From Actinomycetota bacterium (lineage in GTDB: Bacteria; Actinomycetota; CADDZG01; WHSQ01): DNA of 59,275 nt. Position 1 is the stretch's first letter; every line of letters starts with the position of its first letter. Below are positions 24,260 to 33,871 of this stretch, in pieces. The stretch spans positions 1 to 59,275 of the forward strand of contig WHSQ01000012.1 of NCBI GenBank assembly GCA_009380005.1, read 5' to 3'. The position numbers were made by a program, and so were the translations under genes. The notes below the pieces were generated by a model. That model ran no database searches. It was not told the DNA's origin and worked only from the letters and a program-made list of their open reading frames with translations.

Positions 24260-25603
24260 GTGGGCATCGTGCGACGTGGATCGCGAGCGTTCCTCCTGGC
24301 CGGCTTGATGCTGGGTCTGATCGCCGGTGTGGCGGGTTCTCAGCCGAACCGAGAAGTCGACCTGGTCGAGGTGCGTGGGGTGATAGACCCGCCGACGGCC
24401 GATTACCTGCGCGCTCAGCTCCGTTCGGCCGAGGAGCGAGACGCGCACGCCCTCATCGTCCAGCTCGACACACCGGGGGGACTCGACTCCTCGATGCGGG
24501 ACATCATCCGCGACGTCGCGGCGTCGAGCGTTCCGGTGGTGGTCTGGGTCGCGCCGAGGGGAGCGAGAGCCGCCTCCGCGGGGACGTTCATCGCGATGGC
24601 CGCACATCTCGTCTTCATGGCCGAGGCCACCGAGATCGGAGCTGCGAGCCCGGTCAATCTCGCAGGCGGTTCCGATGACACCCTGGACAAGAAGGTGACG
24701 AACGACGCGGCCGCCTTCATCGAGGAGTTGGCGCGGACGCGAGGTCGCAACGAGGAGTGGGCAAGGTCCGCCGTGACCGAGGCTGCCGCCATCGGCGCGA
24801 CCGAAGCCGAAGAGATCGGGGTGATAGACGGCAAGGCTTCATCTTTGAGAGCGCTTCTCGAAGCGCTCGACGGAAGAACGGTTGCTCTCGCCGATGCCGA
24901 GGCCGAGCTCGACACCTGGGATCCGGCTCAGCCTGGACCGAACGTGGCCGTGAACTTCAAAGACATGGGCCCCTTGCAGCAGCTCCTGCACATCGTCACC
25001 GATCCCGAGATCGCCTTCCTGCTCCTTCTCATCGGGTTCTTCGGCCTGATCTTCGAGCTCTACAACCCCGGGATAGGTCTGGCTGGGATCCTCGGAGGGA
25101 TCGCGTTGATCCTGGCCTTCTACTCCCTTTCGGTCCTGCCCACGAACTGGGCCGGCGTCCTGCTGATCGCACTGGCCGTCATCTTCTTCTTGGTAGATCT
25201 TCACGTTGCGGGGCTGGGAGTGTTCACCGTGGGTGGGCTCGTTGCGTTGGTCGTCGGCGGCCTGATCCTGTTCTCCGGCGCGCCCGATGCCTTGCGATTG
25301 AGCCCGTGGGGCATCGCCCTCGGTGTTGCCGTTTCGCTGCTGTTCTTCATCTCGGTGATGACTGCAGCCTTGCGGGTGCGTCTGCGCCGTCCGATCACCG
25401 GTGAGGAAGGCATCGTGGGCGAGGTGGGGGATGCGCAGACCGATATCGCTCCCGAGGGGACGGTCATAACGAAAGGCACGCTGTGGCGCGCCCGGACCAT
25501 GGAGACGGGGATCGCAGCGGGATCCAAGGTCAAGATCATGGCGAGCGAGGGCCTGGTCCTGCTGGTGGAGCCCCTGCACGAGAAGGAGGATCGGCCCGCA
25601 TAG
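24260..25603 (+). CDS. NfeD-family membrane serine protease, full-length form
   Basis: 447 residues: signal sequence 1-27, a ClpP-class serine protease domain with the catalytic pair S107 ([10 protein letters not shown]) and K144/K145 (LDKKVTND), four or more membrane helices (about 235-370), and a C-terminal soluble OB-fold NfeD domain ([22 protein letters not shown]). This long form typically cleaves the C-terminal region of its partner slipin, which is the next gene. GTG start at 24260. It is co-oriented with, and 37 bp before, the slipin ATG, the classic NfeD-slipin operon. Confidence 0.93.
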   Translation: MGIVRRGSRAFLLAGLMLGLIAGVAGSQPNREVDLVEVRGVIDPPTADYLRAQLRSAEERDAHALIVQLDTPGGLDSSMRDIIRDVAASSVPVVVWVAPRGARAASAGTFIAMAAHLVFMAEATEIGAASPVNLAGGSDDTLDKKVTNDAAAFIEELARTRGRNEEWARSAVTEAAAIGATEAEEIGVIDGKASSLRALLEALDGRTVALADAEAELDTWDPAQPGPNVAVNFKDMGPLQQLLHIVTDPEIAFLLLLIGFFGLIFELYNPGIGLAGILGGIALILAFYSLSVLPTNWAGVLLIALAVIFFLVDLHVAGLGVFTVGGLVALVVGGLILFSGAPDALRLSPWGIALGVAVSLLFFISVMTAALRVRLRRPITGEEGIVGEVGDAQTDIAPEGTVITKGTLWRARTMETGIAAGSKVKIMASEGLVLLVEPLHEKEDRPA

Positions 25604-25640
25604 GCGTAGGCTCCAAGCGACAACGAGCGGGGAGGCTTTG

Positions 25641-26465
25641 ATGGGTTTCGCGATCGTAGGTGTGCTCGTCTTCTTCGGATTCATCCTGTTGGTCAGCGCC
25701 ATCCGGATCGTGCAGGAATACGAACGAGGCGTCATCTTCAGGCTGGGTCGCGTCGTCGGGGCCAAAGGGCCGGGCCTGTTCTTCATCATCCCGTTAATCG
25801 ATCGGATGACGAAGGTCAATCTCCAGATCGTGACGCTGGATGTGCCGCCACAGGATGTGATCACCCGTGACAACGTCACCGTCCGCGTGAACGCGGTCTG
25901 TTACTTCCAGGTGTTCCATCCCGTGAAGGCCGTCGTGGAGATCCAGAACTATCTGTTCGCGACGTCGCAGATCGCGCAGACGACCCTGCGGGCGGTGCTG
26001 TCGAAGGTGGAGCTGGATCAGATCCTTGGTGAGAGGGATCGCCTGAACCAGGACCTTCAAAGGATCATCGACGATCTGACGGATCCGTGGGGCGTGAAGG
26101 TTGCGCTGGTCGAGATCAAGGACGTCGATCTGCCAGTCGAGATGCAGCGCGCGATGGCGAAGGGCGCCGAAGCCGAGCGTGAGCGGCGGGCCAAGATCAT
26201 CAACGCCGAAGGTGAGTTCCAGGCGGCCGAGCGCTTGGCGCAAGCGGCCGAAGTCATCGCCCGTCACCCGATCGCTTACCAACTGAGATACCTGCAGACG
26301 GTCACCGACGTGTCGTCGGAGAAGAATTCGACGTTGGTCATCCCGATCCCGATCGAGTTGCTCGCGCCCTTCCAGGCCGCGTTCGGTAAGGACCTGTCGA
26401 CGTTCTCTCCGGGAGACGGGAAGGCTCAACCGAAGAACGGAGGGGGCTCGTCCCCATCGAGCTGA
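25641..26465 (+). CDS. slipin / stomatin-like SPFH protein
   Basis: 274 residues with an N-terminal membrane hairpin ([19 protein letters not shown]), then the SPFH core ([39 protein letters not shown]). A coiled segment follows ([22 protein letters not shown]), with the hydrophobic C-terminal element [12 protein letters not shown] that NfeD proteases recognise. ATG 25641 has GGGGAGG five bases upstream; the TTG one codon earlier is too close to it. Slipins organise membrane microdomains. The Ser/Gly/Pro tail is not conserved. Confidence 0.94.
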   Translation: MGFAIVGVLVFFGFILLVSAIRIVQEYERGVIFRLGRVVGAKGPGLFFIIPLIDRMTKVNLQIVTLDVPPQDVITRDNVTVRVNAVCYFQVFHPVKAVVEIQNYLFATSQIAQTTLRAVLSKVELDQILGERDRLNQDLQRIIDDLTDPWGVKVALVEIKDVDLPVEMQRAMAKGAEAERERRAKIINAEGEFQAAERLAQAAEVIARHPIAYQLRYLQTVTDVSSEKNSTLVIPIPIELLAPFQAAFGKDLSTFSPGDGKAQPKNGGGSSPSS

Positions 26466-26512
26466 CCACCACTGCGCCCGGTGCGCAGCCCGACCCGCGG
26501 TAGGGCTCGCGG

Positions 26513-27766
26513 TTGCGTGCTCCATCTGGAGGCCGGCGTCGATCGTTGCGTCTCGCTCGCATCGTCGGCCAAAGGTTGCGGGTCGACGCTCCGACGCCCG
26601 GATTCGCACGACTGCTCGCGTTCCAGGCGACCGGAGCCGCCGGCGACGCTCTGATCGCGCTCGCCCTGGCGGGCTCGCTGTTCTTCTCCGTTCCCGAGGC
26701 CGATGCTCGAGACAGGGTCGCGCTGTACCTGCTGCTGACCGTAGCGCCCTTCGCCGTCGTCGCCCCACTGCTTTCTCGAACGCTGGATCGCCACCGCGGG
26801 AGTCTGCGCATCGCGGCGGTGCTGACCGCGCTCGGTAGAGGGACCTTCGCTTGGTGGCTGACGACGCGGCTGGACAGCCTGCTCTTGTTCCCGATCGCCT
26901 TCGGGTTGCTGGTCCTGTCGCGAGCGGTCCTGGTCATCCGGGGCGCGGCACTCCCGGACCTGGTACCGCCACAGATGTCCCTCGTCCAGGCGAACGCGTC
27001 ACTCTCCAAGATGAACGCCTTGGCGGGGATGGCCGCGGTGGGGCCGGGTCTGCTGCTGATGCGATCCGTGGGCCCGGGCTCGGAAGCGATGTTCGCAGTG
27101 CTCGTCTTCTTCGCCGGGGCTCTTCCGGCGGCGCTGATCCCCTCGCAGCGGGGTAGGCGCTCCAGGGAGCAACGCAGGGAAGCCCGCGGCGTCGCGTACG
27201 GGGTGGAGCTCCGTCAGGCACTGGTTGCTATCGGCGGGATGCGACTGCTCGTTGGGTTCCTGGTGTTCCACCTCGCGTTCGCCGTCCGGCGCGAGGACCT
27301 GGGCTCCATCGGCCTCGGACTGTTGGTGGGTGCCGCGGCCTTCGGCTCGCTGGTTGGAGCCCTCGTCGCACCGCGTCTCCGCCGGGTCCTGCGCGAGGAG
27401 GGGATCCTGGCCGCCTCTCTCGGTATCGCCGGGCTCGTCGGGATCGTGGCGGGTCGATGGTTCTCACTCCCGACGGCCGTTCTGTTGGTCTTCAGTTTCG
27501 GCGTCGCCGCCGGCGCGGCGAAGGTCGCGTTCGACTCGATCGTGCAGCGAGAGACGCCGGAGGGAGCGAGAGGGTGGGCATTCGCCCGGTTCGAGGCGCG
27601 CCTGCAACTGGCGTGGGTGGTCGGGGCGGCCATCCCCCTGATCGTGCCGATCCCGTCCGGCCCCGGGGCGGCAGCGGCGGGTGTGATCGCCAACCTGGTC
27701 GGTCTCCTCTACATCCTTGCTCGGCGGCGCGTGCATCAGCGCAGGGCGCTGCGAGACCAGTCCTGA
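26513..27766 (+). CDS. MFS-type transporter
   Basis: 417 residues with about twelve predicted membrane helices in two six-helix halves and a basic loop in the middle (SQRGRRSREQRREARG). The motif LLSRTLDRHRG between helices 2 and 3 resembles MFS motif A. The first 25 residues are basic and may be partly untranslated; the TTG at 26513 has only a weak upstream site. The substrate cannot be deduced. It is 47 bp after slipin in the same orientation. Confidence 0.82.
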   Translation: MRAPSGGRRRSLRLARIVGQRLRVDAPTPGFARLLAFQATGAAGDALIALALAGSLFFSVPEADARDRVALYLLLTVAPFAVVAPLLSRTLDRHRGSLRIAAVLTALGRGTFAWWLTTRLDSLLLFPIAFGLLVLSRAVLVIRGAALPDLVPPQMSLVQANASLSKMNALAGMAAVGPGLLLMRSVGPGSEAMFAVLVFFAGALPAALIPSQRGRRSREQRREARGVAYGVELRQALVAIGGMRLLVGFLVFHLAFAVRREDLGSIGLGLLVGAAAFGSLVGALVAPRLRRVLREEGILAASLGIAGLVGIVAGRWFSLPTAVLLVFSFGVAAGAAKVAFDSIVQRETPEGARGWAFARFEARLQLAWVVGAAIPLIVPIPSGPGAAAAGVIANLVGLLYILARRRVHQRRALRDQS

Positions 27767-27800
27767 CGTAGCATCGCCGCACGGCGAGTAGGGAGTGTCG

Positions 27801-28997
27801 ATGAATATCGTCTTCAACGGTTCGCAGCGACCCACTCTGGGAGCCGAGATCGAGGTACAGGTCGTCGACGAGTCCGGCGCGTTGGCAACCGATACGGCCG
27901 CGACGAAGATCCTCGCCGAGCTGGACGAACCCACCGGTTTCAAGCACGAGCTACTCGAGTGCACGATAGAGGTCATCACCGACGTCTGCGACACCGTGGA
28001 CGACGTGCGCAAGGACATGGGCACCAAGGTCGAGCGCCTGATCGACGTCGCTGAAGGTCAGGGCTACCGCATCATGTGCACCGGGACACACCCGTTCTCT
28101 CCCTGGGCCGACCAGACGGTCTCTCCCGACCCGCGGTATCACCAACTGATCGAGCGCTGCCAGTGGGCCGCTCGACGACTCCTCATCTTCGGTGTTCACA
28201 CGCATGTAGGTGTGGGGTCGGGCGAAGAGGCGATAGCGATCTCCAACAGCCTCGCGACGTTCATCCCGCACTTCCTGGCTATCTCATCGTCGAGTCCGTT
28301 CTGGCAAGGGCGCGATACCGGGCTCGCCTCGGTGCGGTCCAAGGTGTTCGAATCCCTGCCGACCGCGGGGTTGCCGTACCAGCTCGAGAACTGGGGTCAG
28401 TTCCAGCGTTTCATGCGAACGCTGATAGGGGCCGGCAGCATCCGTTCGATCCGCGAGGTGTGGTGGGACATACGCCCGCATCCCAGCTTCGGCACGCTGG
28501 AGCTGCGTATCTGTGATGGCACCCCAACGATGCAGGAGCTGTGCGCGTTGGTCGCGCTATCGCAGTCGATGGTCGTGTGGTTGGGCGATCGTTACAACGC
28601 CGGCCACGAGCTCCCGCGCCATCAGGCGTGGACGATCCGTGAGAACAAGTGGCGCGCAGGCCGGTACGGGCTGGAAGCGGAGATCATCCGCAACGAGGAG
28701 GGCGACTTGATCTCGCTCCGAAGATCGATCGGCGATCTGCTCGAAGACCTCCATCCGATCGCCGATCGCCTTGGTTGCGCGGGCGATCTCGAAAACATCC
28801 ACAGGATCCTCGAACGCGGCACGTCGGCCACACGCCAGCGGGAGGTCCATCAACGGACGGGACGGCTGAGTGCAGTGGTTGAGGCCCTGGTCGAAGAGAT
28901 GAAGAACGGTGAACCGGGCCCGTTGCCGAGCGACGACCTAGTGGGAGGCGCCGTAGGCCGAGGTGAACCGCTGACGGGCGAGATGCGCGCGCCTTAG
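27801..28997 (+). CDS. glutamate-cysteine-ligase-like (GCS2/YbdK) carboxylate-amine ligase
   Basis: 398 residues of the GCS2 family. Recognisable parts are RPTLGAEIEVQVVD (ATP/metal Glu residues), HELLECTIEVIT, GTHPFSPW, HTHVGVGSGEEAI and RICDGTPTMQEL. The family makes gamma-glutamyl or similar amide bonds; members include EgtA- and YbdK-type enzymes. The closer subtype here is not settled. ATG 27801 with GGGAG five bases upstream is preferred to the GTG six bases earlier. Its stop overlaps the stop of the convergent selB. Confidence 0.85.
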   Translation: MNIVFNGSQRPTLGAEIEVQVVDESGALATDTAATKILAELDEPTGFKHELLECTIEVITDVCDTVDDVRKDMGTKVERLIDVAEGQGYRIMCTGTHPFSPWADQTVSPDPRYHQLIERCQWAARRLLIFGVHTHVGVGSGEEAIAISNSLATFIPHFLAISSSSPFWQGRDTGLASVRSKVFESLPTAGLPYQLENWGQFQRFMRTLIGAGSIRSIREVWWDIRPHPSFGTLELRICDGTPTMQELCALVALSQSMVVWLGDRYNAGHELPRHQAWTIRENKWRAGRYGLEAEIIRNEEGDLISLRRSIGDLLEDLHPIADRLGCAGDLENIHRILERGTSATRQREVHQRTGRLSAVVEALVEEMKNGEPGPLPSDDLVGGAVGRGEPLTGEMRAP

Positions 28998-30826
28998 TCC
29001 GGCGCGTGGGGGCCGAGGATCCTCACGTCCCCCCGGCGGTGCGTTACGCCGATCGCGTCGAGCCACTCACACAACGGCACCGCGTACTTGCGACTGGTCC
29101 CGAGCCGATCGCGGATCTGGGCGACGGTCGCGGGTCCTACGCTACGGATCAGGCCGGCGACCAGCTTCTTCGCCGCGTCCGCGACGTCGGCTGCCAGGTA
29201 GAAATCGCCGATGCGGACTATCGCGCCCTCATCGCTCAAGGCTCGGAGCAGGGCCGCATCGGTCCCGAGTTCCCTCGTCGGCGGAGGCTCGAAGCGCGCA
29301 CGGCGAAGTATCCCGATGATCTCGTCCCGCTGGGCTCGCTCCTCATCGCTGAGCCCCACCCGATGAGAGCTCAGACGCACGTAGCCGTCATCCTGCTCGA
29401 CGTCGTCGGCGCGTTCCAGGAGGCCCTCCAGCACCTCGGGTTCGATCGCCAGTCGAGCTCGAAGCGCTTCACGAGCCATGCCCCGTTCCAGTCGATGCGT
29501 CTCGTGGTACGCGCTCAGTTCGTGTCGCATCCCTTCGAGGAGCTCATCGAGTCGTTCGTGGGTGACGAGCCACGGCCCTATGCGCGGGATGTCGAAGCCC
29601 GTGGGGTCGAGGTTGAGCTGTGCTTCCACTCCGTCGCTGCGTAGGAGGCCTATCGTGGCCACGTATGCATCGAGGGCAGCCGCGTCGTCCGAGGCGAGGG
29701 CGGCCAAGAGGTCCAACCTCAGCGGATCTCTCTTGGAGGTCGGGGTGGCCATCGGGTCGAGTACGCGTCCTCCTCCGATCGTCAGCACGCGGCCGGCGTC
29801 GCGCAACACGAAGCGATCGTCGCGCGTGAGCGGGAGTGGGTCCTGCAACCGCAGTTGGGCGAAGGCGCTCTCTCCCGAGCGAACGCGATCGGCCCCGAGC
29901 AGCTTGAGCTTCATCGGCATCTCTGCCGAACCCGCGTACAACAACGGCGAACCCTTGTCTCCGATGATGAGGTCTTCTCCGGTTCGAAGGTGTGGGATGA
30001 CATGGAGTTCCACGTCGATCAGACGAGCGGGCACCCACGAACCGGGCCGCACGACGGCGTCACCGCGCTTTGCTCCTCGTCGCTCGAGTCCCGCGAGGTT
30101 CAACGCGACACGGTTGCCCGGCCCGATCGAATCAACCTGCTTCTTGTGACTCTGGATCGCACGGATGCGCGCGCTGCGTCCTTCGGGCGCCAGCTCAACG
30201 GCGTCGCCGACGGCGAAGGTTCCTCCCGTTGAGGTTCCGGTGACCACCGTTCCGGCCCCCGAGATCGTGAACACCCGATCCACCCACAGCCGGGGCCTAT
30301 CGCTATCGACCGGGGCTGGTGTCGTGTTCACGATGGAGTCGAGGGTCTCGACGAGTTCCGGGATGCCTGCGCCCGTCGCTGCCGAGCAGGCGACGATCGG
30401 CGCGTTCGCCAGTAACGACTCCGATAGGCGCGCCCGCACGTCGACCTCGACGTGGGCGAGCGTTGGGTGGTCGACCAGATCCGACTTCGTCAGAACCACG
30501 ACTCCCGACGAGACGCCGAGGACGTCGATGATGGCGAGGTGCTCGGTGGATTGAGGCTTCCATCCTTCGTTGGCCGCTACGACGAAGAGACACACGGTGA
30601 CGCCCCCAGCCCCCGCGAGCATGTTCCGGACGAAACGCTCATGACCCGGTACGTCGACGACCCCCACCTCGTTGCCCGAGGGGAGCGCGAACCACGCGAA
30701 GCCAAGATCGATCGTGAGGCCCCGCCGCTTCTCTTCGGCGAAGCGGTCGGGATCCATGCCCGTCAGGCGCTGGACGAGGGTGGATTTCCCGTGGTCGACG
30801 TGACCGGCGGTCCCGATGACCTGCAT
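28994..30826 (-). CDS. selB: selenocysteine-specific elongation factor SelB
   Basis: 610 residues. GTPase motifs are GHVDHGKST (G1), DVPGHERFV (G3) and TKSD (G4), followed by EF-Tu-like beta-barrels and, in the C-terminal third, winged-helix repeats (ARFEPPPTRELGTDAALLRAL ... YAVPLCEWLDAIGVTHRRGDVR). These bind the SECIS hairpin of selenoprotein mRNAs. SelB delivers Sec-tRNA to recoded UGA codons. ATG 30826. It lies downstream of selA on the same strand but separated by a PucR gene and a structured spacer. No selC, selD or selenoprotein gene was found in the window. Confidence 0.95.
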   Translation of the reverse strand: MQVIGTAGHVDHGKSTLVQRLTGMDPDRFAEEKRRGLTIDLGFAWFALPSGNEVGVVDVPGHERFVRNMLAGAGGVTVCLFVVAANEGWKPQSTEHLAIIDVLGVSSGVVVLTKSDLVDHPTLAHVEVDVRARLSESLLANAPIVACSAATGAGIPELVETLDSIVNTTPAPVDSDRPRLWVDRVFTISGAGTVVTGTSTGGTFAVGDAVELAPEGRSARIRAIQSHKKQVDSIGPGNRVALNLAGLERRGAKRGDAVVRPGSWVPARLIDVELHVIPHLRTGEDLIIGDKGSPLLYAGSAEMPMKLKLLGADRVRSGESAFAQLRLQDPLPLTRDDRFVLRDAGRVLTIGGGRVLDPMATPTSKRDPLRLDLLAALASDDAAALDAYVATIGLLRSDGVEAQLNLDPTGFDIPRIGPWLVTHERLDELLEGMRHELSAYHETHRLERGMAREALRARLAIEPEVLEGLLERADDVEQDDGYVRLSSHRVGLSDEERAQRDEIIGILRRARFEPPPTRELGTDAALLRALSDEGAIVRIGDFYLAADVADAAKKLVAGLIRSVGPATVAQIRDRLGTSRKYAVPLCEWLDAIGVTHRRGDVRILGPHAPD

Positions 30827-30956
30827 GAGAGCACGATAGCCACCACGGAGCTCACCCGGGCCCGGGAGCGCTGCAGCTCCCCTCTTTTCAGGTGCGTGAT
30901 GGTAACCAGGTAGTCCTAAAGAACTAGTCCCGGCACGCCGATAACCGACCTACCAG

Positions 30957-31053
30957 AGCGGACACCGCTCGGGACAGAGCCACGAGGCTTCGCCGGGACC
31001 TCCCCCCGGCCGAGCCGAGGGAAGAAGCGACCCCCGCCCCCGGTCGCTTCTTT
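30957..31053 (+). ncRNA. structured intergenic RNA candidate with C-rich hairpin loops (6C-like)
   Basis: Within the 314-bp spacer between selB and pucR four hairpins follow each other. GAGCGG/CCGCTC with loop ACA spans 30957-30971. AGCC/GGCT with loop ACGA spans 30979-30990. GCCGGG/CCCGGC with a C-rich loop spans 30993-31011. An 11-bp stem AAGAAGCGACC/GGTCGCTTCTT with loop CCCGCCCCC spans 31023-31053. Two adjacent hairpins with C-rich loops, the last terminator-like, recall the actinomycete 6C RNA. Strand and identity are inferred; read on the minus strand the same region would be a selB leader. No tRNA-Sec fold could be drawn from it. Confidence 0.4.
31023..31053 (-). terminator. terminator downstream of pucR (possibly bidirectional)
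   Basis: Perfect 11-bp stem (31023-31033 with 31043-31053) and a nine-base loop, both arms ending in AAGAAG/CTTCTT so each strand has a pyrimidine-rich end. It lies 88 bp after the pucR stop on the minus strand and separates it from selB. The T tract is interrupted, so strength is uncertain. Confidence 0.55.
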
Positions 31054-31140
31054 CCATTCGGGGGCTCGGAGAGGTCCTTGGAAGTCTCCCAGCGACGGGC
31101 GTGGCTCCGATCCTCCCGGTCGATGGGCAAGGCTCTCCGG

Positions 31141-32400
31141 TCAGAGTTCTGCCTTGACGTCGGAGGGCACGAGACCGCGTACCCTGGCCAGACGTAACTG
31201 GATCTCCAGTACGAGGCGGGACTCCGCATCCTGGACGTCCAAGCCCGTGAGCTTGCGGATCGAGTCCAGGCGATAGCGCAGGGTATTGCGATGCACGTAC
31301 AGACGGTCTGCGGCCTCGTTGAAGCGGCGAGCGTCCAGATAGGTCTGCAAGGTCTCCAGGAGTCGCGTGCCGTGCTGCACGTCGTGCTCGATGATCCTCT
31401 GTATCTCGGTGACGGCTTGGCCTCTCTGATCGAAATCGATGGGCTCGAGCCACGCGTACACACCGAGGTCCGAGAAGTCGATCACGCGGTTCGGTCCGTG
31501 CTGTCCGTATCCAACTAGAGCAGCCCATCGCGCTTCGCGGTAGGAACGGAAGATGCCGTCGGTGCCCGTCAGGATGCGACCGGCACCGACCATCACATCG
31601 CCAAGGCTTAACAGGCTGCGAGCCCGGAGGAGCAGGCTTGACGCGAGCCGGTCCTTGTCGAGATCGATGCTGGCGATCGACTCGATCGCGACCACCACGT
31701 CGTCGAAGCTGACCACGGTGCCCAGGGGGTCATGACTCATGAGGTCGGCCGCGACGAGTTCCTCGAGCTTGCGCGCGATCTCGCGGGACGGAGGGGCCAG
31801 CGGACCGACAACCAGAACACGGAACGAACCAGAGAGATCCAACCCGGTGTCGGTCGTCTCGTTGGTGTCGATCTCGGTGCGTCCACCACGGTCGAGGATC
31901 GCTCTCATCAGCCGGCGCCGGCGCCGTTCAGGATCGCCCGAGCGACCGCGCAGCCTCGGGTCCACGCGGAGCAATGGTCGCAGGATGTCCGGCCACTCGA
32001 GGTCGCCGGGAACGATCAGCACGGGGAACGGACCCTCGCCCTCGGGCAGCTTGTCGGGCGGATCCTTCAAGGTCCGTTCGTGGAGCAGCACGCCGGCAGC
32101 TCCGAGGGTTTCCAGCTTCTTGGCAAGCCGCGTGACCGCCGTGAAGGAACGCCCCGCGGTCCCTCCGAAAGCGACGACGAGATCACCGGCGGACACGCGC
32201 TCGAGATCCTGCCGGTCCTCCACGAAGACAAAGCGTTTGAGTCCGTCGAGGAACAGATCCACCGGGATGCTCCGGGCCGAGAGGAATAGCTTGTCGCCCT
32301 TGAGTCGCAGTCCCCAGGCCGTCGATGCCACCGCTACGCCCCCGTCCTTCGCCCGAGTCGTCGCCGCGTGGTGGTGCCTAGTTCGAAGGTTCTCCGTCAC
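31141..32400 (-). CDS. PucR-family transcriptional regulator
   Basis: 419 residues from the chosen start. The N-terminal half is an effector-type domain (DRVSAGDLVVAFGG-like stretches, LLHERTLKDPPDKLPEGEGPFPVLIV). The C-terminus is the PucR helix-turn-helix: LLETLQTYLDARRFNEAADRLYVHRNTLRYRLDSIRKLTGLD. The frame continues into the selA end, but GTG 32400 has AAGGAG eight bases upstream; ATG 32439 is an alternative. PucR regulators usually sense metabolites such as purine intermediates or proline. Placement between selA and selB suggests a link to selenium use, for example control of a selenoprotein pathway, but this is inference. Confidence 0.85.
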   Translation of the reverse strand: MTENLRTRHHHAATTRAKDGGVAVASTAWGLRLKGDKLFLSARSIPVDLFLDGLKRFVFVEDRQDLERVSAGDLVVAFGGTAGRSFTAVTRLAKKLETLGAAGVLLHERTLKDPPDKLPEGEGPFPVLIVPGDLEWPDILRPLLRVDPRLRGRSGDPERRRRRLMRAILDRGGRTEIDTNETTDTGLDLSGSFRVLVVGPLAPPSREIARKLEELVAADLMSHDPLGTVVSFDDVVVAIESIASIDLDKDRLASSLLLRARSLLSLGDVMVGAGRILTGTDGIFRSYREARWAALVGYGQHGPNRVIDFSDLGVYAWLEPIDFDQRGQAVTEIQRIIEHDVQHGTRLLETLQTYLDARRFNEAADRLYVHRNTLRYRLDSIRKLTGLDVQDAESRLVLEIQLRLARVRGLVPSDVKAEL

Positions 32401-32473
32401 CCACGGGGCTCCTTCGCCAGGATCGGACTTTTGGTGCATTTCCCCGAAGGGTCTCCCCTCCGAGCCCCCGGAT

Positions 32474-33847
32474 CTAGGAGGTGATCGCCCGTCGGATCCG
32501 ATCGGCGACGAGATCGTCATCGCGCGGATCGATCGAACGCAGATCCAGCACCAGCCTGTCATCGGATATCCGAGCGACGATCGGCGGCGAGCCGTGCCGT
32601 AGCCGGCGGTCCAGATCGCTTACGGCGAGATCGGGGGCCTGGATCGAAAGGGCCCAGGAGCTCAGGCGCTGTCCCGGCAGGGAGCCTCCCCCCGTGACCG
32701 CGTCCGAGGCGATCGCCTCGACCTTGGCCCCGCGCTCGAACAGGTCGGCCAGGCTCCGACGAAGGGCTTCGGCCCGCGTGGCCAGATCCTCGGATGAAGC
32801 CAGCGCCATCGTCCAGAACGGGAGCTTCCGGTAGGTGTCCGTGAGGTAAGACGCCATGGTGGACTCCAGGGCCGCCAGAGTCATCTTGTCCACGCGTATG
32901 GCCCTCATCAGCGGGTGCCGCTTGATCCGATCAACGAGCTCGCGGCGACCGACGATGATCCCGGCCTGGGGCCCACCCAGCAGCTTGTCTCCCGAGAAAG
33001 TCACCAGATCGGCTCCGTCTGCGAGCGCGACCTGGACCGGAACCTCCCCGGATAGCCAGGCCTCCTGCTCGTCGGTCGCCAGCAGTCCCGAGCCGAGATC
33101 GTGGATCAGGGGCAGGCCATGACCGTGCGCCAGGGTGGCGAGCTCACGCGACGAGACGGTCGCGGTGAAACCCACGACTCGATAGTTGGAGGGATGGACC
33201 TTCAGGACGGCCCCGGTATCGGACGAGACCGCTTTCTGATAGTCCGCGAGGTGTGTCCTATTTGTCGTGCCCACCTCGACGAGCCGCGCCCCCGACGCGT
33301 TCATCACGTCGGGGATGCGAAACTCACCCCCGATCTCGATCAGCTCGCCGCGGCTGATCACGACGTCGCGTCCGGCGGAGAGCGCCGCCAGGCTGACCAA
33401 GACCGCCGCCGCGTTGTTGTTGACGACGAGCGCTGCCTCGGCTCCCGTGACTTCACACAGGATCTCCGCCGCGTTCTCGTAGCGATCTCCTCGTCTCCCC
33501 CGCTCGATGTCGTACTCGAGGTTGGAGAAGTTGGAGGCGACGGCGGCAACGGCGTCCAACTGATCGTCCGACAGAGGAACGCGGCCCAGGTTCGTGTGTA
33601 TCAGTACGCCGGTGGCGTTGATAACGGGGTGAAGACGCGCCCGTTCAGACAGCGACAGGAGCTCCCCGGCCTGGGCGACGATCGTGTTCTCGTCGACGTC
33701 GTTCCCGTCCAGGATGAGTCCTCGCGTCTTATCTATGGCGCGTCTGGCTGCGCGCACCATGGATCGGTGCGGAGCACGGGGGCCGAGCAACTGCACGACA
33801 CGCTCGACCGAAGGAAGACTTCGGAGCTTGTCGCGGTCGGGACTCAT
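32474..33847 (-). CDS. selA: L-seryl-tRNA(Sec) selenium transferase SelA
   Basis: 457 residues. SelA converts seryl-tRNA(Sec) to selenocysteinyl-tRNA using selenophosphate, with a PLP lysine at K288 in LVTFSGDKLLGGPQAG. Other family marks are LPSVERVVQLL at the N-terminus, INATGVLIHTNLGR, and NNNAAAVLVSLAAL. ATG 33847 with AAGGGG six bases upstream is preferred to the TTG at 33853. It starts 25 bp after the response regulator stop, so these may be co-transcribed. Confidence 0.96.
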   Translation of the reverse strand: MSPDRDKLRSLPSVERVVQLLGPRAPHRSMVRAARRAIDKTRGLILDGNDVDENTIVAQAGELLSLSERARLHPVINATGVLIHTNLGRVPLSDDQLDAVAAVASNFSNLEYDIERGRRGDRYENAAEILCEVTGAEAALVVNNNAAAVLVSLAALSAGRDVVISRGELIEIGGEFRIPDVMNASGARLVEVGTTNRTHLADYQKAVSSDTGAVLKVHPSNYRVVGFTATVSSRELATLAHGHGLPLIHDLGSGLLATDEQEAWLSGEVPVQVALADGADLVTFSGDKLLGGPQAGIIVGRRELVDRIKRHPLMRAIRVDKMTLAALESTMASYLTDTYRKLPFWTMALASSEDLATRAEALRRSLADLFERGAKVEAIASDAVTGGGSLPGQRLSSWALSIQAPDLAVSDLDRRLRHGSPPIVARISDDRLVLDLRSIDPRDDDLVADRIRRAITS

Positions 33848-33871
33848 GTTCAACCCCTTCCGGGGCCGGCT

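Noticed and set aside
30827-31140. selC (tRNA-Sec) in the spacer between pucR and selB
   Set aside because: No T-loop, CCA-type end or UCA anticodon loop could be placed on either strand despite the many hairpins.
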